Source: Actinomycetes bacterium
GTDB lineage: Bacteria > Actinomycetota > Acidimicrobiia > Acidimicrobiales > Microtrichaceae
Length of the DNA stretch: 13,252 nt
NCBI GenBank assembly: GCA_023427825.1
Contig: JAEZAI010000592.1
Span: 1-13,252, forward strand
Direction: 5' to 3'
The notes beneath the pieces were generated by a model that saw nothing but the letters and a program-made list of their open reading frames with translations, was not told the DNA's origin and did not search any database. The position numbers and the translations under genes were made by a program. Position 1 is the first letter of the stretch; every line of letters starts with the position of its first letter. Positions 7,044 through 13,252 of this stretch are shown here, in pieces.

Positions 7044-7066
7044 GGGGAGGTCCCGCCGACCTCCCC
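7044..7066 (-). terminator. 9-bp hairpin between synthetase and phosphodiesterase genes
   Basis: GGGGAGGTC (7044-7052) pairs perfectly with GACCTCCCC (7058-7066) over a 5-base loop. It lies 38 bases past the acyl-CoA synthetase stop on the minus strand and 2 bases before the next gene's -10 box. It lacks a T-run, so it may be a terminator, an operator, or both. GGGAGGTCCC at 7045-7054 recurs as a direct copy at 7084-7093. Confidence 0.4.
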
Positions 7067-7103
7067 ACGTCGACCCGCCGGCCGGGAGGTCCCCCCACCG
7101 GCG

Positions 7104-8678
7104 TCAGATCGTGCGGCCCGCGTCGGCCCAGTACTCGTCCTTGAGCAGGCGCTTGTAGAGCTTGCCGGTCGGATGCCGCGGGAGCTCCTCGCGGAAGTCC
7201 ACCGAGCGCGGGCACTTCACGTCGGAGAGGTGTTCGCGGCAGAACGCGATCAGCTCGGCCGACAGCGCGTCGGCCTCGTCGTCGTCACCGGGCATCTGCT
7301 CCGGTTGGACGACCGCCTTGACCTCCTCGCCGAAGTCGTCGTTCGGCACGCCGAAGACCGCGACGTCGAGCACCTTCGGGTGCATCGTGAGAACGTTCTC
7401 CGCCTCCTGCGGGTACACGTTCACGCCGCCCGTGATGATCATGTACGCCTTGCGGTCGGTCAGGTAGAGGAAGCCGTCGCTGTCCACGTAGCCCACGTCG
7501 CCGAGCGTCGACCATCCGTCGCGCAGGTACGACTCCGCCGTCTTGTCGGGGTCGTTGTGGTAGCTGAAGTTGGCCTCCGACTCGAAGTACACCGTGCCGG
7601 ACTCGCCGACCGGCAGCTCCTCGCCGTCGTCGCCCACGATGTGCAGGGTGCCGACGATCGGCTTGCCGACCGTGCCCGGGTGGGCCAGCCAGTCCTCGGA
7701 GCCCGTGTAGACGAAGCCGTTGCCCTCCGTGCCCGCGTAGTACTCGTGCAGGACCGGGCCCCACCAATCGATCATCTGGCGCTTCACCGTCACCGGGCAC
7801 GGTGCCGCGGCGTGCACCGCCACCTGGACGGAGGACACGTCGTAGCGGTCCCGCACCTCCTGGGGGAGCTTCAGCATGCGCACGAACATGGTCGGGACGA
7901 ACTGCCCGAACGTGACCTCGTAGCGCTCGATCGCCGCGAGCGCCTGCTCGGCGTCGAAGTGCTCCATGACCACGACGGTGCCGCCGGCGCGCTGGACCTG
8001 CATGCAGAAGCGCAGCGGCGCGGCGTGGTACAGCGGCGCCGGGGACAGGTACACCGTCTCCGTGTTGGCGCCGAACAGGCCGGCCACCAGCATGAACAGC
8101 GCGTCGGGCGTGCCGAGCGGAACGTCGCGCAGCGGGACCTTCACGCCCTTCGGACGGCCGGTCGTGCCGGAGGAGTACAGCATGTCCATGCCCTCGACCG
8201 CGTCGGGCAGGTCGTCGGCGGACTGCGACGCCACGGCGTCCAGGAACGGCTCGTAGCCCGGCACCGTGCCGTCGAGCATGAACCGGTGCTGCACGAGCGG
8301 CGTGGCGTCGGCCACCTCGCCCGCCACGTCGGACTTGTACGCGGAGGTGATGAAGACCTTCGCCCCGCAGTCGTCGACGATGTAGGCGATCTCCTCGGCG
8401 GTCAGCCGGGACGAGATGGCGGTGTAGTACAGCCCGGCGTAGTGGGCGCCCCAGGCGATCGACAGGAACCACGGGTGGTTCTCCATGCAGAACGCCACGT
8501 GGTCGCCCGGCGCGAGGCCCAGGCTGCGGAAGAGGTGGGCGATCCGGTTGGCGCGCTCGTGGAGCTCGCCGTAGGTGACCTCGGCGCCGGGTGAACCGTC
8601 GGCGCCCACCAGCCGGTAGGCGATCGCGTCGGGCCGGCTCGCGGCGTGGACCCCCGGGAAGAACCTGTCGTCGCTCAT
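7104..8678 (-). CDS. Acyl-CoA synthetase / AMP-dependent ligase (FadD-like)
   Basis: It activates a carboxylic acid with ATP to an acyl-AMP and transfers the acyl group to CoA. It has 524 residues, a complete ANL-family enzyme. Motifs are the AMP-binding P-loop YSSGTTGRPKG (168-178), YYAGTEG (313-319), GDVGYVD (393-399), the hinge region LTDRKAYMIITGGVNVYP (406-423) and the C-terminal PTGKLYKR (503-510) with catalytic Lys506. The ATG at 8678 is chosen because homologues begin near here, a TACGGT -10 box lies 7 nt upstream, and earlier starts would run into the divergent gene. It is divergent from the SirB1-like gene across 88 bases. The sequence alone does not fix the substrate; fatty, aromatic or steroid-derived acids are all possible. 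Confidence 0.93.
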   Translation of the reverse strand: MSDDRFFPGVHAASRPDAIAYRLVGADGSPGAEVTYGELHERANRIAHLFRSLGLAPGDHVAFCMENHPWFLSIAWGAHYAGLYYTAISSRLTAEEIAYIVDDCGAKVFITSAYKSDVAGEVADATPLVQHRFMLDGTVPGYEPFLDAVASQSADDLPDAVEGMDMLYSSGTTGRPKGVKVPLRDVPLGTPDALFMLVAGLFGANTETVYLSPAPLYHAAPLRFCMQVQRAGGTVVVMEHFDAEQALAAIERYEVTFGQFVPTMFVRMLKLPQEVRDRYDVSSVQVAVHAAAPCPVTVKRQMIDWWGPVLHEYYAGTEGNGFVYTGSEDWLAHPGTVGKPIVGTLHIVGDDGEELPVGESGTVYFESEANFSYHNDPDKTAESYLRDGWSTLGDVGYVDSDGFLYLTDRKAYMIITGGVNVYPQEAENVLTMHPKVLDVAVFGVPNDDFGEEVKAVVQPEQMPGDDDEADALSAELIAFCREHLSDVKCPRSVDFREELPRHPTGKLYKRLLKDEYWADAGRTI

Positions 8679-8685
8679 GAGCGGC

Positions 8686-8691
8686 ACCGTA
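8686..8691 (-). promoter_or_regulatory. Putative -10 box of the acyl-CoA synthetase gene (leaderless)
   Basis: TACGGT on the minus strand ends 7 nt before the ATG at 8678. It is the mirror image of the -10 box serving the divergent gene. Confidence 0.5.
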
Positions 8692-8703
8692 CCCGTGCCG
8701 CAT

Positions 8704-8754
8704 CCGGTGGTCCCGACGACCCCCGGCGCTCTCCCTGGCCTCCGGGACCACCGG
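8704..8754. repeat. Perfect 12-bp inverted repeat in the divergent intergenic region
   Basis: CCGGTGGTCCCG (8704-8715) and its exact reverse complement (8743-8754) are 27 bases apart. An outer 8-bp pair, CACCGTAC (8685-8692) with GTACGGTG (8754-8761), carries both -10 boxes. The arrangement suggests an operator shared by the two divergent genes, or a DNA/RNA hairpin. No regulator gene is adjacent. Confidence 0.6.
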
Positions 8755-8760
8755 TACGGT
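8755..8760 (+). promoter_or_regulatory. Putative -10 box of the SirB1-like gene (leaderless)
   Basis: TACGGT ends 6 nt before the GTG at 8767 and directly abuts the right arm of the 12-bp inverted repeat. Confidence 0.5.
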
Positions 8761-8766
8761 GGCCGC

Positions 8767-9543
8767 GTGGACGCCGTCGCCGAGTTCGGAGCGCTCATGG
8801 CCGACGGGGGCCGCCCGCTCGACCGGGCGCTCGCCCTGGTCGCATCCGTCGGCCGCCCCTCCGTCGACGCGGACGCCCTGCTCGCCCGCCTGGACGAGCT
8901 CGCCGCGGACCTGCCCGGGTCCGACGCCGCCGGGCTGTGCGCCGCGGTGTTCCGCGGCCTGGGCTTCACCGGGAACCGGGACGACTACTACGACCCCGAC
9001 AACAGCCTGCTCGACCGCGTGCTCGACCGCCGGACCGGCATCCCGATCACCTTGTCCGTCCTGGCGATGGAGCTCGGTCGGCGCCGAGGGGTTCACCTGG
9101 TCGGTGTGGGCATGCCCGGCCACTTCCTGATCCGCGACGCGGCGGACCCCGACCTGTTCCTGGACGCGTTCGACGGCGGCCGCGTGCTCGACGCCGACGG
9201 CTGCCGCAGCCTGTTCGCCCGGATGCACGGCGGTTCGACGCCCTTCACCGACGAGTACCTGGCGCCGAGCGACCCCGCCGACATCGTGGTCCGCGTCCTC
9301 AACAACCTGCGCGCCGCGCGGCTGCGCCGTGGCGACCGCCACCGGCTGGCCGACGTGCTGCGGCTGCAGGCCGCCCTGCCCGGTGCCGGCGTGGCCGAGC
9401 GCCGCCAGCTCGCGGGCGTGCTCGCCGCCGAGGGCCGTTTCATCGAGGCCGCCGACCTGTACGACGTCCTCGCGGTCGACGACGCCGGACGCGTCGATGA
9501 GCACCGGGCCGCCGCGGCGCGCCTGCGGGCGAACCTGAACTGA
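8767..9543 (+). CDS. SirB1/transglutaminase-like protein with TPR-like C-terminus
   Basis: It has 258 residues from the GTG at 8767. The core is typical of the SirB1 transglutaminase-like family: LGFTGNRDDYYDPDNSLLDR (65-84), RRTGIPITLSVLAMELGRR (88-106), and VGMPGHFLIR (114-123) with His119, then FLDAFDGG (131-138). No Cys lies near GIPITLS, so peptidase or transglutaminase chemistry is doubtful, as is usual in this family. After residue 170 the protein is helical (VLNNLRAARLRRGD, then LAGVLAAEGRFIEAADLYD), consistent with TPR-like repeats and partner binding. The GTG is preferred over the ATG at 8677: the TACGGT box sits 6 nt before it, and the extra 30 residues are low-complexity and would cross the operator. 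The cellular role is unknown; the family occurs widely in bacteria. Confidence 0.88.
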   Translation: MDAVAEFGALMADGGRPLDRALALVASVGRPSVDADALLARLDELAADLPGSDAAGLCAAVFRGLGFTGNRDDYYDPDNSLLDRVLDRRTGIPITLSVLAMELGRRRGVHLVGVGMPGHFLIRDAADPDLFLDAFDGGRVLDADGCRSLFARMHGGSTPFTDEYLAPSDPADIVVRVLNNLRAARLRRGDRHRLADVLRLQAALPGAGVAERRQLAGVLAAEGRFIEAADLYDVLAVDDAGRVDEHRAAAARLRANLN

Positions 9544-9583
9544 CCGGCGCAGGCCGCTGGCTCCGAGGGGCCGGAACGGGCCA

Positions 9584-9589
9584 TAGCCT
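9584..9589 (+). promoter_or_regulatory. Putative -10 box of the flavin-reductase-like gene (leaderless)
   Basis: TAGCCT ends 6 nt before the ATG at 9596. It is identical in sequence and spacing to the box before the phosphodiesterase gene. Confidence 0.5.
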
Positions 9590-9595
9590 CGCCGC

Positions 9596-10210
9596 ATGAT
9601 CGATCGGGAGCTCAAGCGGTCGCTGGGCCAGATGATGAAGGGCGTCCAGGTCGTCGGCGCCGCCCACGGCGACCTCGTCCGCGCCTACACCTCGCACTGG
9701 GTGTGCCAGGTCAGCTTCGACGAACCGATCGTGATGGCATCGGTCTCGCCCAAGCACGACACGTACCCGTTGATCCGGGCGAGCGGTCGCTTCGCCGTGT
9801 CGATCCTGGCCGGCGACCAGGTGGCCGCCGGCCAGTACTTCTCCTATCCCGGTCGGAAGTTCCACCACCTCGCCGGCGAGCTCATCGAGCTGAACCCGTC
9901 GGGTCTGCCGGTGGTGGTCGACTCGATCGCCTGGCTGGAGTGCGAGGTGTTCGAGGTCAAGGAGGGCTGGGCCGACGGGACGCCCTCGGACCACCACCTC
10001 TTCTTCGCCCGCGTGGTGGCGGTCGGTCCCGGCCGGCTCAAGGAGCCCCCGCTGCTCTACTCGTCCCGTCTCGGATGGCGGATCGCCGGCGAGAAGGCAC
10101 GGGAGCCGGGCGTCTCGATCCGTGACCAGCTGCTCGAGCGGCTCGCGGCCTCGGGACTCGCCGACGACGTGGGGGAAGATCCGGAGACCCAGGGCTCGGA
10201 CGAGGATTAG
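9596..10210 (+). CDS. Flavin reductase-like FMN-binding domain protein
   Basis: It has 204 residues. The first 165 match the flavin-reductase-like split beta-barrel: GVQVVGAAHGDLVRAYTSHW (16-35), then VSFDEPIVMASVSPKHDT (39-56), SGRFAVSILAGDQ (63-75), a middle strand with LECEVFEV (114-121), and the closing segment PPLLYSSRLGW (150-160). Members bind FMN and reduce free flavin with NAD(P)H for partner monooxygenases, or act as oxidoreductases themselves. No monooxygenase gene is visible nearby, so the partner is unknown. The C-terminal 35 residues are acidic and probably disordered. The ATG is set by the leaderless-type -10 box. The stop codon TAG is also the first three bases of a possible promoter box for the next gene. 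Confidence 0.88.
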   Translation: MIDRELKRSLGQMMKGVQVVGAAHGDLVRAYTSHWVCQVSFDEPIVMASVSPKHDTYPLIRASGRFAVSILAGDQVAAGQYFSYPGRKFHHLAGELIELNPSGLPVVVDSIAWLECEVFEVKEGWADGTPSDHHLFFARVVAVGPGRLKEPPLLYSSRLGWRIAGEKAREPGVSIRDQLLERLAASGLADDVGEDPETQGSDED

Positions 10211-10213
10211 CCT
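10208..10213 (+). promoter_or_regulatory. Putative -10 box for the unknown protein-cyclase pair
   Basis: TAGCCT is the third copy of this hexamer in a promoter position and overlaps the upstream stop codon. A start near 10220 would leave a leader of about 45 nt before the ATG at 10266, so unlike the others this transcript would have a ribosome site. Confidence 0.35.
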
Positions 10214-10252
10214 GGGCCGCACGTCCTGAGTGGACCGTACTGACCGGCACTG

Positions 10253-10260
10253 GGAAGGGG
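10253..10260 (+). promoter_or_regulatory. Ribosome binding site of the 655-aa protein gene
   Basis: GGAAGGGG lies 5 nt before the ATG at 10266. It favours that start over the in-frame GTG at 10230, which has no ribosome site. Confidence 0.6.
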
Positions 10261-10265
10261 CCGCG

Positions 10266-12233
10266 ATGAACGCGCAGGTGTTGACGGCGTTGTCCGTGGT
10301 CCTCGGCCCCGATGACGACCGAAGCGGAGACCCGCCGTTGTCGGTGCCGTCCGCGGTCGCGATCCTGGCCGCACTCGACACGCCCTACCGCCTGACCTGG
10401 TTCGGCCTCCTCGCCCTGGTGCGGGCTCGGGGACGACGGGACCTCCCCGAGCAGCTGCTGCTGGAACGGAGCCTGGTGCGGTCGCTGCTCGACCGTCGCA
10501 CCGGCGGGCCCGACGCCCTGGACGACGGGGCGGTGGACCGGTTCCTCGAGATCGCCGAGCAGGTGGCGGAGCGGGATCCGCACCTCCCCGACGAACCGGA
10601 TCCCGGCGAGGAGCACCCGGCCGGACTGGGCGGCGAGCTCCTCGACGCGCTGGCGGCGCTCATCGGTCTCGAGCAGGCGGAGACGCTCTCGAACCCCGGC
10701 TGTCGCTCCGGGCTCCGCGCCCACGACGGCCGGAGCGTCCTGGTCGTGCGCGGTGACGACCGCTACCGCGGCGAGGTCGAGAAGGTCGGCTCGTCGATCC
10801 AACCCATCAACTGGCCGCTGTGCAACGAGCAGTTCGCCAAGATGTCCGTCGTCGACGGCTCCTATGTCCAGCAGCCGCCGAGGTTGGACAAGGGGCTGAC
10901 GTACGAGAGCTACGACTGCCGGTACGTCGAGACCGTCAACCTCACCGGTCTCGACCCGCAGCGGTTCTGGGCGACCACCAAGGTCGTCACGTGCCTGGGA
11001 GCCCACCACTGGGAGGCGCGGGACGCGTCGGGGCGGGTGGTCGAGATCGGCATGGAGTACCGGCTGCTCCTCGGCGGCGACGGACGGGTCGTCGTGGACC
11101 AGGGCTACGCCATCGTCACCGACGACGGCGGGGGCTACGTCCGGATGCGGTCCGAGAAGGTGATCGCGTTCGAGGACGACCGGGTCCTCCGCTGGTTCGA
11201 GCTTCCTTTCGTCGCCGAGGTGTTCTGCGTGGCGTGGAACCACCAGTTCGACATCACGATCGACGACTGCTCGCACCGCCTGTCCCCGGAAGCGGCGAAG
11301 GAGCGCGTCCACCGCGACTCGGATCGGGCCGGGGAGGACCCCGTCATCAAGCCGATCCGCGGGCCCATCGATCCGGCGCGCCTGCCGAAGGCCGGCCGCG
11401 GTGACCACTGCGAGCCCTGGCTCTCGCAGTGGATCGACGACGCGGCCGACTACTGGGACCACGCGCTCGGGATCATGGCCAGGGAGTGCACCCGGCTCGA
11501 GCAGCGGAGGTCATCGAGCGATGTGGTGTCCACCGAGGCGCTCTTCTACGACGCGCTCGAGGTCTGGGAGGCGAACCGGGGCTCGCTCAACGAAGGGCTC
11601 GACCTGACCGCACGCTTCATGTCGCACCGACCGCGGGAAGGGGAACGACCGGTCCGGCCCCGGGTGGACGACGTGGAGCTGCGGGACGACCTCGACCGCC
11701 AGCGCGAGGAGTTCGTGCGGAGCCGCACCCGCGACTACCTCGGTCTCGGCGGCCGTGCGGCGGCCGCGATGGAGGGCGGCGAGTACGAGCGGGCGGACCT
11801 GGTGTCCGACTCCTTCGAGCTCTGGGGCATGTGGGCCCGCGATGTCGGCGCAGCGTGGACGCTCGGGGCGCGGTCGGTCATGCGGTGGGCCGAGGACGGA
11901 CCGGTGCCGACCGGCCATCACCGGCGCGTGACCGTCAAGGTCGACATCGGCGAGGACGAGGACGCCGGCGACCGCGCGGTCGGCTGCACGAGGCTCGTCT
12001 CCGATCCGCACCCCGAGACCGGTGAGGTGTCGACCATCGGACCGGCGGAGATCGAGCTCCGACCCAACCCGGTCCCGCCCGACAAGAGGAAGGTCAAGGT
12101 GTCGGTGAGCCGCGCCCACCGGGCCGGCACCTATCGGGGCGCGCTGCTCGTCCACGACGCGGATCCGGAGGACCCCTTCGAGGTGCCCTTCGAGATCGCG
12201 ATCGAGCCGGAACAGGCGTACGAACGGAAGTGA
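10266..12233 (+). CDS. Uncharacterised multidomain protein coupled to a cyclase
   Basis: I do not recognise this 655-residue protein. No signal peptide or membrane segment is visible, so it is probably cytosolic. Four regions can be seen. Residues 1-140 are mostly helical, with an acidic Pro-rich stretch at 104-118. Residues 175-335 are beta-rich and might have an SRPBCC-like ligand-binding fold, with INWPLCNEQFAKM (181-193) and CVAWNHQFDITIDD (321-334); that is a guess from pattern only. Residues 385-545 are helical, with a charged segment (470-490), then DYLGLGGRAAAAMEGGEYER (490-509) and several Trp. Residues 552-648 are beta-rich with AGTYRGALLV (620-629) and FEVPFEIAIE (638-647), like an Ig-type sandwich. 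Cys 146, 186, 208, 217-218 region and 243 are not in a recognised metal motif. The gene overlaps the cyclase gene as GTGA, so the products probably act together. Confidence 0.85.
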   Translation: MNAQVLTALSVVLGPDDDRSGDPPLSVPSAVAILAALDTPYRLTWFGLLALVRARGRRDLPEQLLLERSLVRSLLDRRTGGPDALDDGAVDRFLEIAEQVAERDPHLPDEPDPGEEHPAGLGGELLDALAALIGLEQAETLSNPGCRSGLRAHDGRSVLVVRGDDRYRGEVEKVGSSIQPINWPLCNEQFAKMSVVDGSYVQQPPRLDKGLTYESYDCRYVETVNLTGLDPQRFWATTKVVTCLGAHHWEARDASGRVVEIGMEYRLLLGGDGRVVVDQGYAIVTDDGGGYVRMRSEKVIAFEDDRVLRWFELPFVAEVFCVAWNHQFDITIDDCSHRLSPEAAKERVHRDSDRAGEDPVIKPIRGPIDPARLPKAGRGDHCEPWLSQWIDDAADYWDHALGIMARECTRLEQRRSSSDVVSTEALFYDALEVWEANRGSLNEGLDLTARFMSHRPREGERPVRPRVDDVELRDDLDRQREEFVRSRTRDYLGLGGRAAAAMEGGEYERADLVSDSFELWGMWARDVGAAWTLGARSVMRWAEDGPVPTGHHRRVTVKVDIGEDEDAGDRAVGCTRLVSDPHPETGEVSTIGPAEIELRPNPVPPDKRKVKVSVSRAHRAGTYRGALLVHDADPEDPFEVPFEIAIEPEQAYERK

Positions 12234-13252
12234 ACGCGGACCGGGTCCAGGGCGTCGTGGCCAGGCTGCTGGCCGAGGCCGACGATGCGGCGGCCAGCGG
12301 CGACCCGGCGACGGCGGAGTCGCTGGCGCTCGACGCGCTGGCGATCGACCCCGGGAACGCCCGCGCCGAACGGCTGCGCGAGGCGATCGCCGCGTCCCGT
12401 CCGCTCGGCGGACTCGGCGATCGGCGTCAGCTCACGGCGGTGTTCTGCGATCTCGTCGGCTCGACCGACCTCGCGGAGCACTTCGATCCCGAGGTCATCC
12501 ACGACATGACCCTCGCCTACCAGGAGGTGTGCGCGGAGTCGATCGCCCGGTTCGGGGGGACCGTCCACCAGTTCCAGGGCGACGGCGTCGTGGCGTTCTT
12601 CTGCTTCCCCCGCTCGCACGACGACGACCCGCTGCGAGCCGTGCTCGCGTCGCTCGAGATCGCCGAGCGCATGCGGGCGATCGGCAAGAGCACGCAGCGG
12701 CGTTGGGGCGTCGACCTGCAGTGCCGCATCGGCATCCACACCGGCCTGGTGTCGGTGCAGGACGGCTTCGGGATCGGCCGCAGCGATCGCCGCGCGGTCT
12801 GGGGCTCCACGCCGAACCTGGCCGCACGTCTCCAGTCGGTCGCCGCGCCCGGCACCGTGGTCATGAGCTCCGACACGGCGGAGCTGGTGGGCTACCGCGT
12901 CACGGCGACCCGCCTCGGCGAGTACTCGCTGAAGGGCATCAGCCGGCCCGTGGAGGTGTTCCGGGTGGATGCGGCGCGCGCCGCGAGCGGGCTCGATCTC
13001 CCGTCGGAGCAGCTGACCCCGCTGGTCGGCCGCTCGGCAGAGATCTCGGTGCTCGAGTCGCACTGGCGGGCCGCGGTCGGCCGCCACACCGATCAGGTGC
13101 CGCTGGTCGTCACGGGTGCACCCGGCGTGGGCAAGACCCGCCTGCTGCGCGTCCTCCGGGAGCGCGTCGGCAACGATGGGGGCGTCGACCTGAGGGTGAC
13201 CTGCGAGGACCGTGCGGCGCCGTCGCTCACGCCGGTGCGCCAGGCGCTGACC
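12230..13252 (+). CDS. Class III adenylate/guanylate cyclase fused to P-loop ATPase (3' end beyond window)
   Basis: 341 codons are visible, with no stop before the edge. An N-terminal helical segment (1-58) is followed by a class III cyclase domain (about 66-247), which makes cAMP or cGMP from ATP or GTP. Metal-binding Asp74 (VFCDLVGST) and Asp118 (FQGDGVVAFF) are present, as are transition-state Asn196 and Arg200 (PNLAARLQ). The two base-selecting positions are Gln114 and Ala189 instead of Lys and Asp. A linker with LVGR (265-268) leads to Walker A GAPGVGKT (296-303) of a STAND/AAA-type ATPase. Such proteins usually continue with a long helical or TPR region and sometimes a LuxR-type HTH, which cannot be seen here. 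The GTG start forms a 4-base overlap with the unknown gene's stop. No membrane segment is seen, so it is probably a soluble signalling ATPase. Confidence 0.93.
   Translation, partial: MNADRVQGVVARLLAEADDAAASGDPATAESLALDALAIDPGNARAERLREAIAASRPLGGLGDRRQLTAVFCDLVGSTDLAEHFDPEVIHDMTLAYQEVCAESIARFGGTVHQFQGDGVVAFFCFPRSHDDDPLRAVLASLEIAERMRAIGKSTQRRWGVDLQCRIGIHTGLVSVQDGFGIGRSDRRAVWGSTPNLAARLQSVAAPGTVVMSSDTAELVGYRVTATRLGEYSLKGISRPVEVFRVDAARAASGLDLPSEQLTPLVGRSAEISVLESHWRAAVGRHTDQVPLVVTGAPGVGKTRLLRVLRERVGNDGGVDLRVTCEDRAAPSLTPVRQALT

Noticed and set aside
8677..8766. ATG at 8677 as start of the SirB1-like protein
   Set aside because: It would make the two divergent genes start on overlapping ATGs and place the operator-like repeat inside a coding region with low-complexity residues. 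GTG 8767 fits the leaderless pattern.
7104..8969. Longer acyl-CoA synthetase start at 8969
   Set aside because: The added residues are Ser/Arg/Pro-rich without family similarity and overlap the divergent gene; the -10 box spacing supports 8678.
7285..9615. Minus-strand open frame of 776 codons across the synthetase and the divergent gene
   Set aside because: It is out of frame with the synthetase, is low-complexity Arg/Gly/Pro/His-rich, and crosses the divergent promoter region.
10230..10265. GTG at 10230 as start of the 655-aa protein
   Set aside because: No ribosome site and wrong spacing for a leaderless start, while the ATG at 10266 has GGAAGGGG 5 nt upstream.
10038..11462. Minus-strand open frame of 474 codons opposite the flavin-reductase-like and 655-aa genes
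   Set aside because: No domain motifs. The plus-strand genes have promoter-like and ribosome-site signals and natural-looking composition.
1..13252. CRISPR array, insertion sequence or prophage
   Set aside because: No regularly spaced repeats, transposase, integrase or phage structural motifs were seen on either strand.

Overview
The window is high-GC bacterial DNA (my rough impression is about 70% G+C, not counted). Codons mostly end in G or C, GTG starts are common, and genes are tightly packed with short overlaps. Several genes have a TAnnnT -10 box 6-7 nt before the start codon, as in leaderless actinobacterial transcripts. The gene types (actinobacterial-type lytic transglycosylase, FadD-like ligase, cyclase-ATPase) point to Actinomycetota, perhaps Acidimicrobiia; the class assignment is inference. 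No rRNA, intact tRNA, CRISPR array, transposase or integrase was seen. No gene-free stretch exceeds about 220 bases.

Region 1 (1-4953, minus strand) is a Dpp/Opp-type peptide or solute ABC importer operon. Transcription starts at a TTGACA-type promoter near 4926-4953. It then runs through a family-5 substrate-binding lipoprotein, a DppB-type permease, a DppC-type permease and a DppD-type ATPase that leaves the window at base 1. The two permeases overlap by 14 bases and DppC/DppD by 4. A strong stem-loop lies between the binding protein and the permeases.

Region 2 (5063-8678, minus strand) holds, in transcription order, an acyl-CoA synthetase, a glycerophosphodiester phosphodiesterase-like enzyme and an exported lytic murein transglycosylase. 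The last two overlap by 10 bases. The synthetase and the phosphodiesterase each have their own putative leaderless promoter.

Region 3 (8679-8766) is an 88-base divergent intergenic stretch. It has mirror-image TACGGT -10 boxes and a perfect 12-bp inverted repeat.

Region 4 (8767-13252, plus strand) holds a SirB1/transglutaminase-like TPR protein, a flavin-reductase-fold protein, an unrecognised 655-aa multidomain protein, and a class III nucleotidyl cyclase fused to a P-loop ATPase that runs off the right edge. The last two overlap by GTGA. That pair is the most novel-looking unit here: an uncharacterised protein coupled to a cyclase that keeps its metal and transition-state residues but not the usual base-selecting Lys/Asp pair.
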